Source of the DNA: Pseudocercospora fijiensis CIRAD86
Lineage: Eukaryota; Ascomycota; Dothideomycetes; Mycosphaerellales; Mycosphaerellaceae
Length of the DNA: 64,000 bases
NCBI RefSeq assembly: GCF_000340215.1
Contig: NW_006921535.1
Location: forward strand, 3,830,596 to 3,894,595
Reading direction: 5' to 3'
This document shows positions 22,389 through 33,427 of this stretch, one piece after another. A program made the position numbers and the translations under genes. Position 1 is the stretch's first letter, and the number at the start of each line of letters is the position of its first letter. The notes under the pieces are model-generated. The model was not told where the DNA came from, searched no databases, and worked only from the letters and a program-made list of their open reading frames with translations.

Positions 22389-23941
22389 TTGGACGGTGAA
22401 GTCTGGAAGAGCGTTCCGATTCTGCTACGTATTGACTGCCATAGAATACACGATCACTGCAGAAGACGTGGTGGATTTGAGTTGCTACCCTGCTTACTGG
22501 GCCTAGTGTATAGAGCCTCATCGCGTTGCGTGTCATCCCTGTTGAATCTAAATTTGACTATCGCAAAGAGCAGTGGGGGTTTACCATTGGGCAGGGACAT
22601 CACGATCTCATCATCACTGCAGTGTTGTTGTTGAAGTGCAGGCGTGGTCGAGGTAAAGGAAAGGAAAGGAAAGCACAATGGTCAGTCAAGGGAGGAACGA
22701 GGAGGATCTCGACGAGCCGAAAGCCGACCACACTTGCACACCTCCTGCCCTTCCTTCCCTTTCACCACGCGTCTTTGCTGAAACATCACACCCATCCATG
22801 GTAGAATTGACGTCGACGAGAGCTGCCAGATAAGACGATTTCTATCGACGTGACCGATGGCGTGCATACACCATCACCATGCTGTCGAAGAGGGCCAGCA
22901 ACGCATAGAGGAAAGAGAAGAGATGGGTCGCTAAGAAGAGGAGAACCACTGAGCTTTGCTTTGGTACAGAAGAAGGCATCGTATCGCCGGTCGAGAGCGG
23001 AATAGGCATACCTTGCGGTAGACAGCATTGTTGCAAAACGAGCGAATCGCGTCGGAGCGTTGAAGACCTGCGTTGGATGGCCCTGGGGAGCATGTCATAT
23101 GCCATGGAGAATGCTTTGCGCCGACCTTGGTGGCTAGGGTTGATTGACTGCCAATGTGCCCAATGTGAAAGGGACGGTATCCATCGTGGTTGACAATGGA
23201 GATGTTCACTTTCGACCACTTTCGGTGTCAGCGCGAAATGCCTCACGCGTCATCACAGGATCGGTCGGTGCCTCAATACCAGGTCACGGGAGCCTGCGTC
23301 CCCGGGCGTAGATGAGAAGATGTCTTGGGATGTTTCGACTGTAAGTGTAGAGCTTCCTGGAAAGACTATTGCATCGCTGACTTCGCCTTCTTTCAATCGC
23401 GACTCGCACCTTAGCTGCTTTCCTGAAGCAGATACGCGTCAGAAGCATTCAGTATCCGCGGCAACGGCAGGGACGGCGTCAGTGCTGCCAGCAGTATCAG
23501 GTACAGGCAGGCTCACTTCATGTCCTCACTATGGCTTGATATGTCACATGGACGACGACATCTTTTCACGTCTACGTCAAGCACTGCATCTGAGCTGCAA
23601 CATAGCGCTATCAGCGTTTGCATCTCGTCTCCTTCGCGGGAGGCTGCAGACGCGTGCCAGAGGGCAGAAGCTCGGCAACATGCAGCACCGTTTGGTGTAA
23701 CACGCAGAATTTCAACAAGTCGCGCTCATGAACCTTCGCCGCAAATCCGCCCAGTTACCACATCACCCAAACCTGCTGCTTTCCGCCTACATCTGCGCAC
23801 TTCTGACGCCGACAGCGCGTCACTTCGGTCCTCGACTCAAGACACAGTTGAGCCACCCACACCCAGGCCTTCGCCGCGCTCATCTCACTCACATTCCCGC
23901 CTTCCCACCAGGCCTGGTAGCAAAAGCAAGCGCTCGCCATC
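22389..23941. other. 1.55-kb intergenic region before the giant gene
   Basis: Contains unsupported frames on both strands (22842-23246 minus, 23320-23700 plus). The right part (23700-23941) is CT- and CA-rich on the plus strand, as expected of a promoter and 5' leader for the 23942 gene. Confidence 0.45.
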
Positions 23942-26900
23942 ATGGCGCCTCTCGTGGATGACGAAGGTCTATTGACTCGCCTCGTCAACCACATTTTCTT
24001 GCCGCCCCAGCTTCCGCAGCGAGAAGACGCCGCCGATATCGACCGCGAGCTTCTCCGCGTCACACATCAAGCACTGCAGCACTTCGTTGACAGCTTGGCC
24101 GGGGGGCATGTGCCTCCATCAATCCCGCAAGCTCTTCAGATGCTCAAGTATGCAGAGGGCTGCCACAGCTTCGTCGATGGCACTCTCAGTGAAGCCGAGC
24201 TTGTAGAGGTTTTCGGCCGACTGAGACCTGGCCAACACCTTGCTCTCCGAGTCCGCGCACAAAATGCTGGACTCCTGGTGTCTAAGTATGCTGCTCACAC
24301 CACATTTGAAGCCTTCGAGCTTGCCCCAATCAATGGAGCTGTCGTCACCACCAACGGCAGGCTCACGCGGCGCTTCCCTGGCGTTGCCACCTCTATCGAT
24401 GACTCGACATACTTCCAGCCAGAATTTCAAGCTACCGTCGCTCAAGCCTTGTCGACAATGAGCAAGCAAGCAGCCGCGGAAATGCAGCCTATGATCACAA
24501 AGGCAGGTAGCAAGCATGAAGAAGAGCGTGACACGACCCATCCTGGGCTTGTCTGCGAGCTCCTCGTTGGCGGCATGCTCAAAGCTCTCGGCAACCATCG
24601 ACCACATCTTGTCGTGGACACGATTGTGAAGAACACTCGAGACGACGTGCTGTGGCAAGACGCTGATCTCCCGTGGCGCCGGTCTCCCACCTGGATGTTG
24701 ATCAGAGTGGCGCTAGAGCTGGTGTTTTCGCGGAGTCTCGGTGGTGCAAACGCAATCTACAAGGCCTCCATGGCTTTTCTCATGGCAGAGCTCTTAGACG
24801 CTGCGGGCAACCTCGGTGTGAGCGTCGATCTTCAGTATGCCATGAGCTGCAAAGTTTATAGACGACTGCAGAAGCTTGGTCAGGAAGTTCCGACAAATGT
24901 ACAAAAGAGGCTCCACAGTGTGCTGAGCAGTTGCAACGCCACAATCTCTCGCGCATGGAAGAATGTGCGTGAGGCCGAGCCCAACTCGTGCAAAGGCATA
25001 TCAGCTCTTGCGAGCCTTCAATTTGCCAAGGACACTGTCACTCTGCTGCCAGAACTGGATCAATATATTGAAGACCGGAAGAATCGACGAACCCTGGACA
25101 GCAAAGTCGGTTTCAGCGCTGGATCAGGCCTTTGTCACTTTACAGAATACTCGTTTCCCAACCTTTCGAAGGCGAACGTTAAACAGTACCAGATTGCCAA
25201 CTTACAAGAGTTTGAGAATTGGGCCTTCCTACATCTCCGCAAATGCTCCAACATCTACGATGCCGACAAGTACTGCTCAGAACTACAAAAATTGGTTCGG
25301 GATTATCACGCATCAGCGCGGAAGCAGTACGAACGTGATATCAGTGCTACGTCTGCTGCAGATAGGCTTGGAAATCCAGAAGGCATGTCTGTTATGCTTC
25401 TTACGATTCTTGAGCTGTGGGTGTCGATGGATGAGAAAGCCCTTGACGAGTGCCCCTTGCTCCAGGAATTCTATCCCGGCATTCCGGCGGAGCTATTGCA
25501 AAACCTTCTGCTATCGTCGAAGGAGCAGTTGACGCGTCTGCGTTCAGTCGAGACTTACCTTCAGAGCCGTCGAAATCGCGCCCGCCATTCTACAAGCAGT
25601 CTGTTTGGAAATCCAAGAGATTCTAGCAGCTTCGCAGTCCAATGGTTTGACCGTTATGGGGAGACTAGTGGGCTGCACAAATTTCTCCACGGCATTCAAG
25701 AGCAAGGGGAGAGAGGCAGATCCCGCAAATTGGAAGAGCTGGAAATTCTACTTGAGCAATACCGTGAGCTCAAGAAGCGCGCTCTACAGGCAGAGCACAC
25801 TTTCACCGAGATTGTTGAGGCCTCGAATGCTTATCCTCATGTCATGGTGACACGCAAGATCGATGACCCGAAACAATGTCACAAGTGCATCATGGAGAGC
25901 AAGGCGGAAAAGATGCGAATGACTGCGCATGAGTGGCCTCTGCCAAGCAACAAGAATGAATGCAAGTCGATTGTGTTTGAACTGGGGGTGCCACCATGGT
26001 ATTCAGCTTGGCGCGATTGTACACTGTACGTCCTCCAGGACGTGCTCAAGTACAGGAATACGTGCGAGTATGGGCCCAAAAAACAATTTCCATTGGCTGA
26101 AGATCCTCATCTGGGAGCGAAATACAGTGCGCCAGAGCACCAACGTGTCGTGCTCATGACCAAGAACAAGCCACACGCGTTCACGCACCGCCAAAATGTG
26201 TTCATGTCAAAGGCTTCAGAGGCCTCGATCTGCAAAGATAACGCGACGAAATACTTCTACCAGGACGATACCACGAGCCTCTTCCTGGATGGCTTTGCTG
26301 AAACGGATGAAGCCGTGCATGCCTGCACTTATCGCTTCCCGGATGGTTCGAAGCCTCTGGACGACTATCTATTCCGACCAGCTTGTCACGCAAACGGACC
26401 AGCACCGAACACAGTCATCGCCAAACAGTCGGCATGTCCTAAGCACATGTCCGTGGAAGAATATAAGGAGCTATGCGCAATTCCCTCCGGCCATGGCCTG
26501 CATTGGTACAACATGCTTTTGCAACTCGCATCGCCTAACGTGGACTTCAGGAAAGATGAGACCGTGCTCACCTTCTTTCAATGCATACTCCAGGTGGGGC
26601 CCTTCGGAGATGCATCAGCCGCCAGTGCCACGGACACACGGTCCTCCTATGCCATTCTGACCGATCCTGGTTTTGCTAGACTTCTTCTCGACAACCTTGA
26701 GGAGGCATTGGCGCGCGTAAAGGAGAACTGGGAGTCGATGAATGCGCTGTCAATTTTCAGCGCCATCACGTGCAGATTGCTGACGCTCAACCGAACGCGC
26801 AAGATCGAAGAGCGTTGTTTGAAGTTTTTGACTGATGTTCGCAACGTGGCGTATGGATGGCTTCAGGTCCTCCGAGACAGAGCCCGGCGCAGCACAATTC

Positions 26901-29900
26901 ACGCCGACCATGCGCAATTCCTCAGCAAAGCTATTGATGTCGCTCTGGTCTGCGGCACTACTTTCGACGTAGACAAGGATCATCTTGCTAAGATTCTCGC
27001 CACCAAGAGCGGATCATCAATCTTGCTTCAATGCTCTATGGCAATTGCGGAGCGTGAGCGTCGAACAAAGGGAGAGCTCCTGTCTCCGTTGTTGTCGTGG
27101 CGCTTCAAGAGGATTCTACATCGAGCGCTACCTCTTCTCTGCCGCACACACTCCGGCATAGATGAAGCTGTTGGCGAGGTCTGGTCTGCCTACCGCCCCG
27201 GATTTGGTTGGATAGCTGATCCGAACAGCGATCTGTGGCTCCAGACCGAAACAATGTCGTCACGGCACTCAGCAGCAATGGACGTACGTTACAATCTCCT
27301 GAGTGGCGAGCTGCTGGTGGACGGAATGCGATTAGCACGACCTCCCAAGGCTTACGAAAAGGATCCAATTTACAGATCCTTGTTTGGTACGACCGCAGTC
27401 GAGGTCATGCCATCCAAGGAATCCGCCATGCGCTTCTCTGCAAAGGCCATCTACGAAGGATTCGACGTGCATCTTGGCATGACAAGTGACGAGGACGGCC
27501 GGTCTGAGAACCTCATCGTGCGCGCTACAAGTCAGCTTGGGAACTATGAGGCATTGCCACGCTCCCTACTCTCCGATCGTCTCCCAGCAGATTTTGTGCA
27601 CAACTACGTCCACTGGTTGGACACCGACACTGGAAATGTTCTTTTTGAGCCCGCCGAGAAACCATGGCCGTGCTCTTCTGGTGCAGAATGGAGTCTGATT
27701 CCAATGCCAGACCACAAAGGCTGGCGTGTGAAGAGCAAGGGACGCAGTCTGTTCGGTCTTTTCAGCGGCACCCATCTGCTCGTCTCGCAGATGCTTTCCT
27801 CGTTGGTTGAGTCTCAACACATTCAGATCATTTTGCAGCCAGACCATAAGGCGATCGATGTCGAAGTACCCTCCCTGCAATTGAGCTTCTTGCTGAGGGC
27901 CAATGATTCCTCTCTCGAGTCTAAAGAATATCGAGGCTTGGTAATTAGCCGAGAGCAATCTCTTGGTACCCTCGTTGGGCTTGAGAATAAGCTGTTGCTG
28001 AGTCCACACAAGGCCGCCGGATCTCGGCTCCTTCTGCTCCCAGAGGGTGACGTCTCATATGAAAAGCTGGGAGATCATACAAAGGTCACTGTTGATCTTG
28101 CATCTGTCACCAGAGTTCATGCGATCCAAGTTGATGATCGTCTTGGGAGACTAGTGGACAACGGCAGCATCCAGAGCAAGCTGTATCTGGCATATCTGCA
28201 CGCCCTCACCGCCTTCGCCTTGCCCGATCCTCTGACGAACAAGACCGGCACCGAGCAAGCTTTGGCTATCCTTGGATCCGCGGCTGTGCGCTCCTTTGAG
28301 CAGCTTACACAAGAGAACATCGATTTGCTTGGGAGGATCACTCTGTTGACACCGGCTCGCGTCTTCTATCCTCGCGATGCGAGAGTCATGCAAAACGTGA
28401 CTTGGGATGAGCAGCTGGGATTCATGGCTCAACATGGAAGCTTCCACACTTCCGTACAAAGCATTCTCCAACAAGCTGAGCGCTCTCGAATGTTTTATCC
28501 TGGGCAAAATCTTGAATTTCCGGACACCACAGATATCGACGAGGAACTACTCCTCCGAGATCTTGTGCGTACCGCAGCGTTCAGAGTGTCCTGCTTCGGT
28601 GCAGAGCATCAAGCAAAGTCTGTGGACATTCGTTACGATTCTCGAGACCATTTTCAGACATCATCTCGCGCCAAGAACGCATATACTGTGGCTCGTATGC
28701 TCCAAGATCGATCGGATGCGCTGCCATGGCAACCGGTCGAAGAGGACGGATTGTGGAAAAGAATCAAGACCATGGACATCCTGCACGAGGCTCAGCGACC
28801 TCTGGAAGACGCAATATTTCGATACGATGCCGCATTGTTGCAGTCCGACTCCTCCTCTGTCTTGGTAAATCTGCTTTCCCTGCACAAGACGCTGAGCCAC
28901 AGAAATGGGCAGCTTGCAGATGACTATGCCCTCATGCTTTGGCTAGCTACCCATGCGTTTTCCAACACCACGGATCTAACTCTGCTCCAAACGGTGGTTG
29001 CATTCAGCACCGCAGGGCCCTTGAAGAAGCTTCAGCCGCCAGATACGGCTTCGTTGAGGCCTGTGGCTGGCTTCAGGCCCGATCAGATTAGCGTGAAGAA
29101 CATCGTACGCGAAGCCAAGCGCAGCTTCGAGAACACGCCAGACGCCACTTCCAAGCCTCGGAAGAAGAAGAATGGCCGCCGAACAGATGAGTATGAGACC
29201 GAGGCGGATGTCGAACTCCGCCGCGCACTGGACTATGAGCGACACGTCGAGGGTGCTGCAAAGGAGCTTTCGCGCGAGCTTTACAAGCAGTGGCCTTGTG
29301 AGACTCTAGAGACTCCAAATTGCGCATTGAGAGATGGGTGCACTGATTTCATCGATGTGTCCAAGGCTTTGGGCGACGTCAGTGCTCGTTTCAAGATGTT
29401 ACGAGATAACGATCGCCTTCATAGCTATCTGCAAAAGCTGGAGAAAGCAATGTCGGGCCTCTGGAGTGCCGAGTCAAGCGCACCGGAGTTTTGTGCCTGG
29501 CCTCTGAAGGACGCACCGTGTAAGCAAAGCAGGCCCGCATTTGTCTCCGTGGACGATATCTTTGCTGGCTTCCGACCGCAAGTTGAGACGCTTCCCAACC
29601 ATCCAGAGTTCAGTCTCGCGCCCTCTGAGCAGCGCCGAGACTCTACTATCAATGCAGAGACACAACTCCAGGCCCTCATCGACAGATTGTCCAACATACA
29701 AGATGGAGCCTATGAGGGAAAGTATATCCAAGACCTTCAGACGAGCTTAGCATCTCTACAGAGTCAGGGATATGGTCAGGCTGAGCGTGGTCTACCTTCC
29801 TCGGCGGACGAGCTTCTTCCGTCAATCAAAAAGCATCTTGACGCGTGCGAGTTCCACCTCGGCAGAGTGTACCATGTCCTGAATAACGCAGTGCGCTCGG

Positions 29901-32900
29901 AACTTCGCAAGCGCAGCGGCGAGCATGAAGGCTTGCAATGGCCGCGCGTGTCCCAAACTCTGTTCCTCGAGCAGCTTGGTCGGCGTCGCTGGGCAATGCT
30001 GAACCAGAAGTGGCAAGAGGCTATCGTTAGATATGGGCTGGCGATCACTGCGGTCCAACGCGCCGAACGCTTGTGCAACGCAGCCGCTTCAGGCGCGAAC
30101 AAAGATGATCTGATTCGCGAGATCGGCAACCCGGGCCATACAAATTGGGATCCACGTCAGTGCCCTGAATCGTTGCTTCTTGAAGTTGAAGGAGGCATCA
30201 TGATACGCGAGGTGCAAGAACAGATTGCTTCCGAGATGAGAATGCCTTCGTCGGGTATCAACCAGGTTGTACAGCTGAACATGGGCGAAGGCAAATCGTC
30301 AGTGATCGTTCCTATGATTGCTACAGCTCTCGCAGACGGATCACAGTTGGTTCGAGTGGTTGTCGCTAAACCTCAATCAAAGCAAATGGCAGAGATGTTG
30401 ATCTCCAAGCTGGGAGGGCTGCTCAATCGTCGCATTTGCTATATGCCGTTCTCGCGGGCCTTGAAAATCAACAAAGCATCCGCAGAAGCTCTCGAAGCGC
30501 TGTGTCAAGAATGTATGAGCGACGGCAGCATTCTTCTACTCCAGCCCGAGCACATCCTTTCTTTTGGGCTCTCGGGTCTCGAAAGCTACCTTTCGGGCAA
30601 CGGCGCTGCTGGTGAAGTCTTTTTGCGACTTCAAGATTTCTTCGACAATTGCTCTCGAGATATCATCGACGAGAGTGACGAAAATTTCAGTGTCAAATTT
30701 GAGTTGATTTACACTATGGGCTTGCGCGAGCCTCCGGAGTTAGGCATCCATCGCTGGACTCTGATACAGCAGGTAATGGACCTTGTCAAGTCCCATGCGT
30801 TAACGCTGGCCGAGCAGCGGCCGACCGAGGTCGAGATTACCTCCCGCGAGGAAGGTGGCTTTCCAAGAGTTAGAATGCTTCGGGCGGAAACTGCTGAACT
30901 TCTAGTGCATCGCATTGCGGGAGACATATGCAGCAATGGCATGCGCGGCCTCCCCATCGTTCATCAACCACAAGACCTGCGGGACGCCATTTTCGAGTAC
31001 ATCTCCGACGTCGATGTATCTGCAGCTCAAATCAACATCGTGCAGCAAGCTGAGTTGTGGTCAGATGAGGTTTGCCGCCCCTCAATCCTGCTCCTGCGCG
31101 GTCTTTTAGCAATGGGTATCTTGGAATTCGCGCTGCATTCAAAGCGATGGCGCGTCAACTATGGCCTGACCGATCGCGTTCCCCCTACGAGAATGGCGGC
31201 TCCCTACGTGGCCAAGGACTCTCCCACGCCTAGATCAGAGTTCTCACACCCGGACGCGACAATTGTGCTCACCTCTTTGTCGTACTATTACGGAGGGCTG
31301 AAAGACGAAGATTTGTTCACCGCCTTCAGTCGACTGATGACCACAGATCAAAGCGAAAGCGAGTATAGGCTTTGGATCAGAGACGTTCACATTCCCGCTG
31401 AGTTCCAAGATCTCAGTAGGGTCAATCTCAAAGACCGTGAGCAGTGCATCACAAGCATATTTCCGACGCTTCGCTATTCCAAGGCTGCAATCGATTACTT
31501 CCTTTCGCACATTGTCTTCAAAAAGGAGATGAAGCAATATCCTCATAAGCTCTCTTCATCCGGCTGCGACTTAGGCAAGACGAAGATGAAGCCAACGACT
31601 GGTTTCTCTGGTACTAACGACACACGAGAGCTCTTGCCTATGGATGTAGTCCAGCAGGACCTTCCAGCACAACACCACACAAATGCACTTGTACTGGAAT
31701 ATCTCCTTCAGGCAAGCAATTTTGTCGCTCTAATGCCGCCGCCAGAGACCAACATCTCCAACGATGGCGAACGCTTTTTAGAGTTTGTCATGCAACTGGA
31801 GAAGCCTGTGGAAGTCATCCTGGATGTTGGCGCTTACATTCTCGAGCTGGATAATCTCGGTGTTGCCAAGGCCTGGCTTCGCAAGAGCTCTCTCCGCAAA
31901 GAAGCGGCAATCTATTGTAACGACAATGACCAGCTGTGCGTGGTCGACCGTTTCGGACGCAGCGAGTTGCTGCTGACCTCATCCTTTGCGTCGCGGCTGG
32001 ACGTTTGCGTGGTGTATCTGGACGAGGCCCATACTCGCGGAATTGACCTGAAATTGCCACCGCTCTGTAGAGCAGCTGTTACTCTTGGACCAAAGGTCAC
32101 TAATGATCGTTTAAAGCAAGCTTGCATGCGGCTCCGGAAGCTTGGAAAGGGCCAGAACGTGACGTTCTGCGTGCCCGGCGACATTCAGTCACAAATCCGC
32201 GAGCGAGGCCAGTTGGACAAAGAGCAGCAAATCAACGTACAAGACGTCTTGTTTTGGGTCATTACGGAGACCTTTGCCGAAGTTCGTCGGAACATTTCAC
32301 TCTGGGCTGTGCAGAATACCAATTACAGCATTCAGGCCATGAAATGGGAGAAAACCGCTCGCGATGGTCGTCACATTCTGACCAAGGACGCTGCTGAGGA
32401 CTTCCTGGAACCAGAGGCTCGTGATTTGAACTATCGATATGGTCCAAAGCCTGACAAGAAATCCCCGTTGGCAATTCTTGAAGCACGCAAAGAACCTCGC
32501 TTTCGTGAAATTGCGCAGAAGTGCAAGGCGTTCGGCTTGATAGAGTTCCAGTCCCGAAAGCTCAACGAGGAGCAAGAGCGAGAGCTTTCGCCTGAGGTCG
32601 ATGTTGACGCCGAGCGAGTGGTTCAGAGAGCATTGCCTGCCACACCAGCTCCTCACAAACTCCATGATGATGTTGTGCAGTTCGTCATCACGGGATTCGC
32701 AAGCTCAAAGTCAAAGGCATACGGCCCAGCATTCGAGACTCTACGCAACACGAGCGCTGGAGAGGTGTTCGACATGTCTCAATTGAGAGATCAATACCTT
32801 CTGGCTACCACAGACTTTGCGCAAACCGTAAAGCACCCCGGCAAAGGCTCCTTGGCAGACTCGTTTCAGCGATCCGTCCAATGGATTCTGACCAGTCGAG

Positions 32901-33427
32901 ACCGACTTACCAATCATGTCAACTACATGCTCATCGTCAGTCCATTCGAGGCACAAGAGCTGCTTTCACTTGTGAGTGTCTCACAGATCGCCACTTTACA
33001 CCTCTACCGTCCTCGCTACAACGTGACATACCGCGACATGAGCAAGTTAGATTTCTGCACGATTCCCAGCCGGTTTCCAGCACCTGTGGTCCCAAAGGAG
33101 CTGATCACGCAGCTCAACATCTTTTCTGGCCAACTCTACTTCTCATCATATGACGACTTCGTCGGCGCTTGCAAGTTTCTTGGTCTCTCACATCTTCCAT
33201 TCTCGAACGATATGAAGAGCCGCGGATGGAAGGTTGCTTCTGATGGATTCATCGAACGCGATGATCAAGGAAAAGTGGGTGGGCAAGAATCACGTGTGCG
33301 AAGCAGTCCTGTCAATTTCCTGAAGGTGCTCTTATCTGTGGTCCGGAGAAATGGTGAGGATATCTCAAAGACGCATTTGGGCGGACTTTTGGATCACAAT
33401 CTGCTTGGTCCAGTGGACTTTGAGTAG
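23942..33427 (+). CDS. Giant intronless protein of the DUF6606/DUF3638/DUF3645 family with helicase-like motifs
   Basis: One uninterrupted 3161-codon frame, starting ATG after GCTCGCCATC. By recalled family layout, DUF6606 is at the N-terminus (~15-280) and DUF3638 plus DUF3645 lie in the C-terminal third. A P-loop-like NMGEGKSSV sits at 2113-2121 (Gly2115, Lys2118, Ser2119), with DESDE at 2243-2247 as a candidate Walker B. Further on, DEAHTRGIDLKLP begins at Asp2694, followed by a QACMRLRKLGKGQ stretch. These resemble helicase/SecA motifs I, II, V and VI in order. The rest is mostly alpha-helical. Some databases label the family ubiquitinyl hydrolase, for which I see no catalytic triad. Cellular role unknown. 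A frame this long without stop or intron implies strong constraint. Confidence 0.92.
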   Translation: MAPLVDDEGLLTRLVNHIFLPPQLPQREDAADIDRELLRVTHQALQHFVDSLAGGHVPPSIPQALQMLKYAEGCHSFVDGTLSEAELVEVFGRLRPGQHLALRVRAQNAGLLVSKYAAHTTFEAFELAPINGAVVTTNGRLTRRFPGVATSIDDSTYFQPEFQATVAQALSTMSKQAAAEMQPMITKAGSKHEEERDTTHPGLVCELLVGGMLKALGNHRPHLVVDTIVKNTRDDVLWQDADLPWRRSPTWMLIRVALELVFSRSLGGANAIYKASMAFLMAELLDAAGNLGVSVDLQYAMSCKVYRRLQKLGQEVPTNVQKRLHSVLSSCNATISRAWKNVREAEPNSCKGISALASLQFAKDTVTLLPELDQYIEDRKNRRTLDSKVGFSAGSGLCHFTEYSFPNLSKANVKQYQIANLQEFENWAFLHLRKCSNIYDADKYCSELQKLVRDYHASARKQYERDISATSAADRLGNPEGMSVMLLTILELWVSMDEKALDECPLLQEFYPGIPAELLQNLLLSSKEQLTRLRSVETYLQSRRNRARHSTSSLFGNPRDSSSFAVQWFDRYGETSGLHKFLHGIQEQGERGRSRKLEELEILLEQYRELKKRALQAEHTFTEIVEASNAYPHVMVTRKIDDPKQCHKCIMESKAEKMRMTAHEWPLPSNKNECKSIVFELGVPPWYSAWRDCTLYVLQDVLKYRNTCEYGPKKQFPLAEDPHLGAKYSAPEHQRVVLMTKNKPHAFTHRQNVFMSKASEASICKDNATKYFYQDDTTSLFLDGFAETDEAVHACTYRFPDGSKPLDDYLFRPACHANGPAPNTVIAKQSACPKHMSVEEYKELCAIPSGHGLHWYNMLLQLASPNVDFRKDETVLTFFQCILQVGPFGDASAASATDTRSSYAILTDPGFARLLLDNLEEALARVKENWESMNALSIFSAITCRLLTLNRTRKIEERCLKFLTDVRNVAYGWLQVLRDRARRSTIHADHAQFLSKAIDVALVCGTTFDVDKDHLAKILATKSGSSILLQCSMAIAERERRTKGELLSPLLSWRFKRILHRALPLLCRTHSGIDEAVGEVWSAYRPGFGWIADPNSDLWLQTETMSSRHSAAMDVRYNLLSGELLVDGMRLARPPKAYEKDPIYRSLFGTTAVEVMPSKESAMRFSAKAIYEGFDVHLGMTSDEDGRSENLIVRATSQLGNYEALPRSLLSDRLPADFVHNYVHWLDTDTGNVLFEPAEKPWPCSSGAEWSLIPMPDHKGWRVKSKGRSLFGLFSGTHLLVSQMLSSLVESQHIQIILQPDHKAIDVEVPSLQLSFLLRANDSSLESKEYRGLVISREQSLGTLVGLENKLLLSPHKAAGSRLLLLPEGDVSYEKLGDHTKVTVDLASVTRVHAIQVDDRLGRLVDNGSIQSKLYLAYLHALTAFALPDPLTNKTGTEQALAILGSAAVRSFEQLTQENIDLLGRITLLTPARVFYPRDARVMQNVTWDEQLGFMAQHGSFHTSVQSILQQAERSRMFYPGQNLEFPDTTDIDEELLLRDLVRTAAFRVSCFGAEHQAKSVDIRYDSRDHFQTSSRAKNAYTVARMLQDRSDALPWQPVEEDGLWKRIKTMDILHEAQRPLEDAIFRYDAALLQSDSSSVLVNLLSLHKTLSHRNGQLADDYALMLWLATHAFSNTTDLTLLQTVVAFSTAGPLKKLQPPDTASLRPVAGFRPDQISVKNIVREAKRSFENTPDATSKPRKKKNGRRTDEYETEADVELRRALDYERHVEGAAKELSRELYKQWPCETLETPNCALRDGCTDFIDVSKALGDVSARFKMLRDNDRLHSYLQKLEKAMSGLWSAESSAPEFCAWPLKDAPCKQSRPAFVSVDDIFAGFRPQVETLPNHPEFSLAPSEQRRDSTINAETQLQALIDRLSNIQDGAYEGKYIQDLQTSLASLQSQGYGQAERGLPSSADELLPSIKKHLDACEFHLGRVYHVLNNAVRSELRKRSGEHEGLQWPRVSQTLFLEQLGRRRWAMLNQKWQEAIVRYGLAITAVQRAERLCNAAASGANKDDLIREIGNPGHTNWDPRQCPESLLLEVEGGIMIREVQEQIASEMRMPSSGINQVVQLNMGEGKSSVIVPMIATALADGSQLVRVVVAKPQSKQMAEMLISKLGGLLNRRICYMPFSRALKINKASAEALEALCQECMSDGSILLLQPEHILSFGLSGLESYLSGNGAAGEVFLRLQDFFDNCSRDIIDESDENFSVKFELIYTMGLREPPELGIHRWTLIQQVMDLVKSHALTLAEQRPTEVEITSREEGGFPRVRMLRAETAELLVHRIAGDICSNGMRGLPIVHQPQDLRDAIFEYISDVDVSAAQINIVQQAELWSDEVCRPSILLLRGLLAMGILEFALHSKRWRVNYGLTDRVPPTRMAAPYVAKDSPTPRSEFSHPDATIVLTSLSYYYGGLKDEDLFTAFSRLMTTDQSESEYRLWIRDVHIPAEFQDLSRVNLKDREQCITSIFPTLRYSKAAIDYFLSHIVFKKEMKQYPHKLSSSGCDLGKTKMKPTTGFSGTNDTRELLPMDVVQQDLPAQHHTNALVLEYLLQASNFVALMPPPETNISNDGERFLEFVMQLEKPVEVILDVGAYILELDNLGVAKAWLRKSSLRKEAAIYCNDNDQLCVVDRFGRSELLLTSSFASRLDVCVVYLDEAHTRGIDLKLPPLCRAAVTLGPKVTNDRLKQACMRLRKLGKGQNVTFCVPGDIQSQIRERGQLDKEQQINVQDVLFWVITETFAEVRRNISLWAVQNTNYSIQAMKWEKTARDGRHILTKDAAEDFLEPEARDLNYRYGPKPDKKSPLAILEARKEPRFREIAQKCKAFGLIEFQSRKLNEEQERELSPEVDVDAERVVQRALPATPAPHKLHDDVVQFVITGFASSKSKAYGPAFETLRNTSAGEVFDMSQLRDQYLLATTDFAQTVKHPGKGSLADSFQRSVQWILTSRDRLTNHVNYMLIVSPFEAQELLSLVSVSQIATLHLYRPRYNVTYRDMSKLDFCTIPSRFPAPVVPKELITQLNIFSGQLYFSSYDDFVGACKFLGLSHLPFSNDMKSRGWKVASDGFIERDDQGKVGGQESRVRSSPVNFLKVLLSVVRRNGEDISKTHLGGLLDHNLLGPVDFE

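Noticed and set aside
22842..23246. 134-residue minus-strand frame with a hydrophobic end
   Set aside because: The end resembles one membrane segment but nothing else supports a gene, and a second frame overlaps it.
23942..33427. Assigning deubiquitinase activity to the giant protein
   Set aside because: Database labels of this family suggest it, but I see no Cys/His catalytic pair of a known deubiquitinase class.
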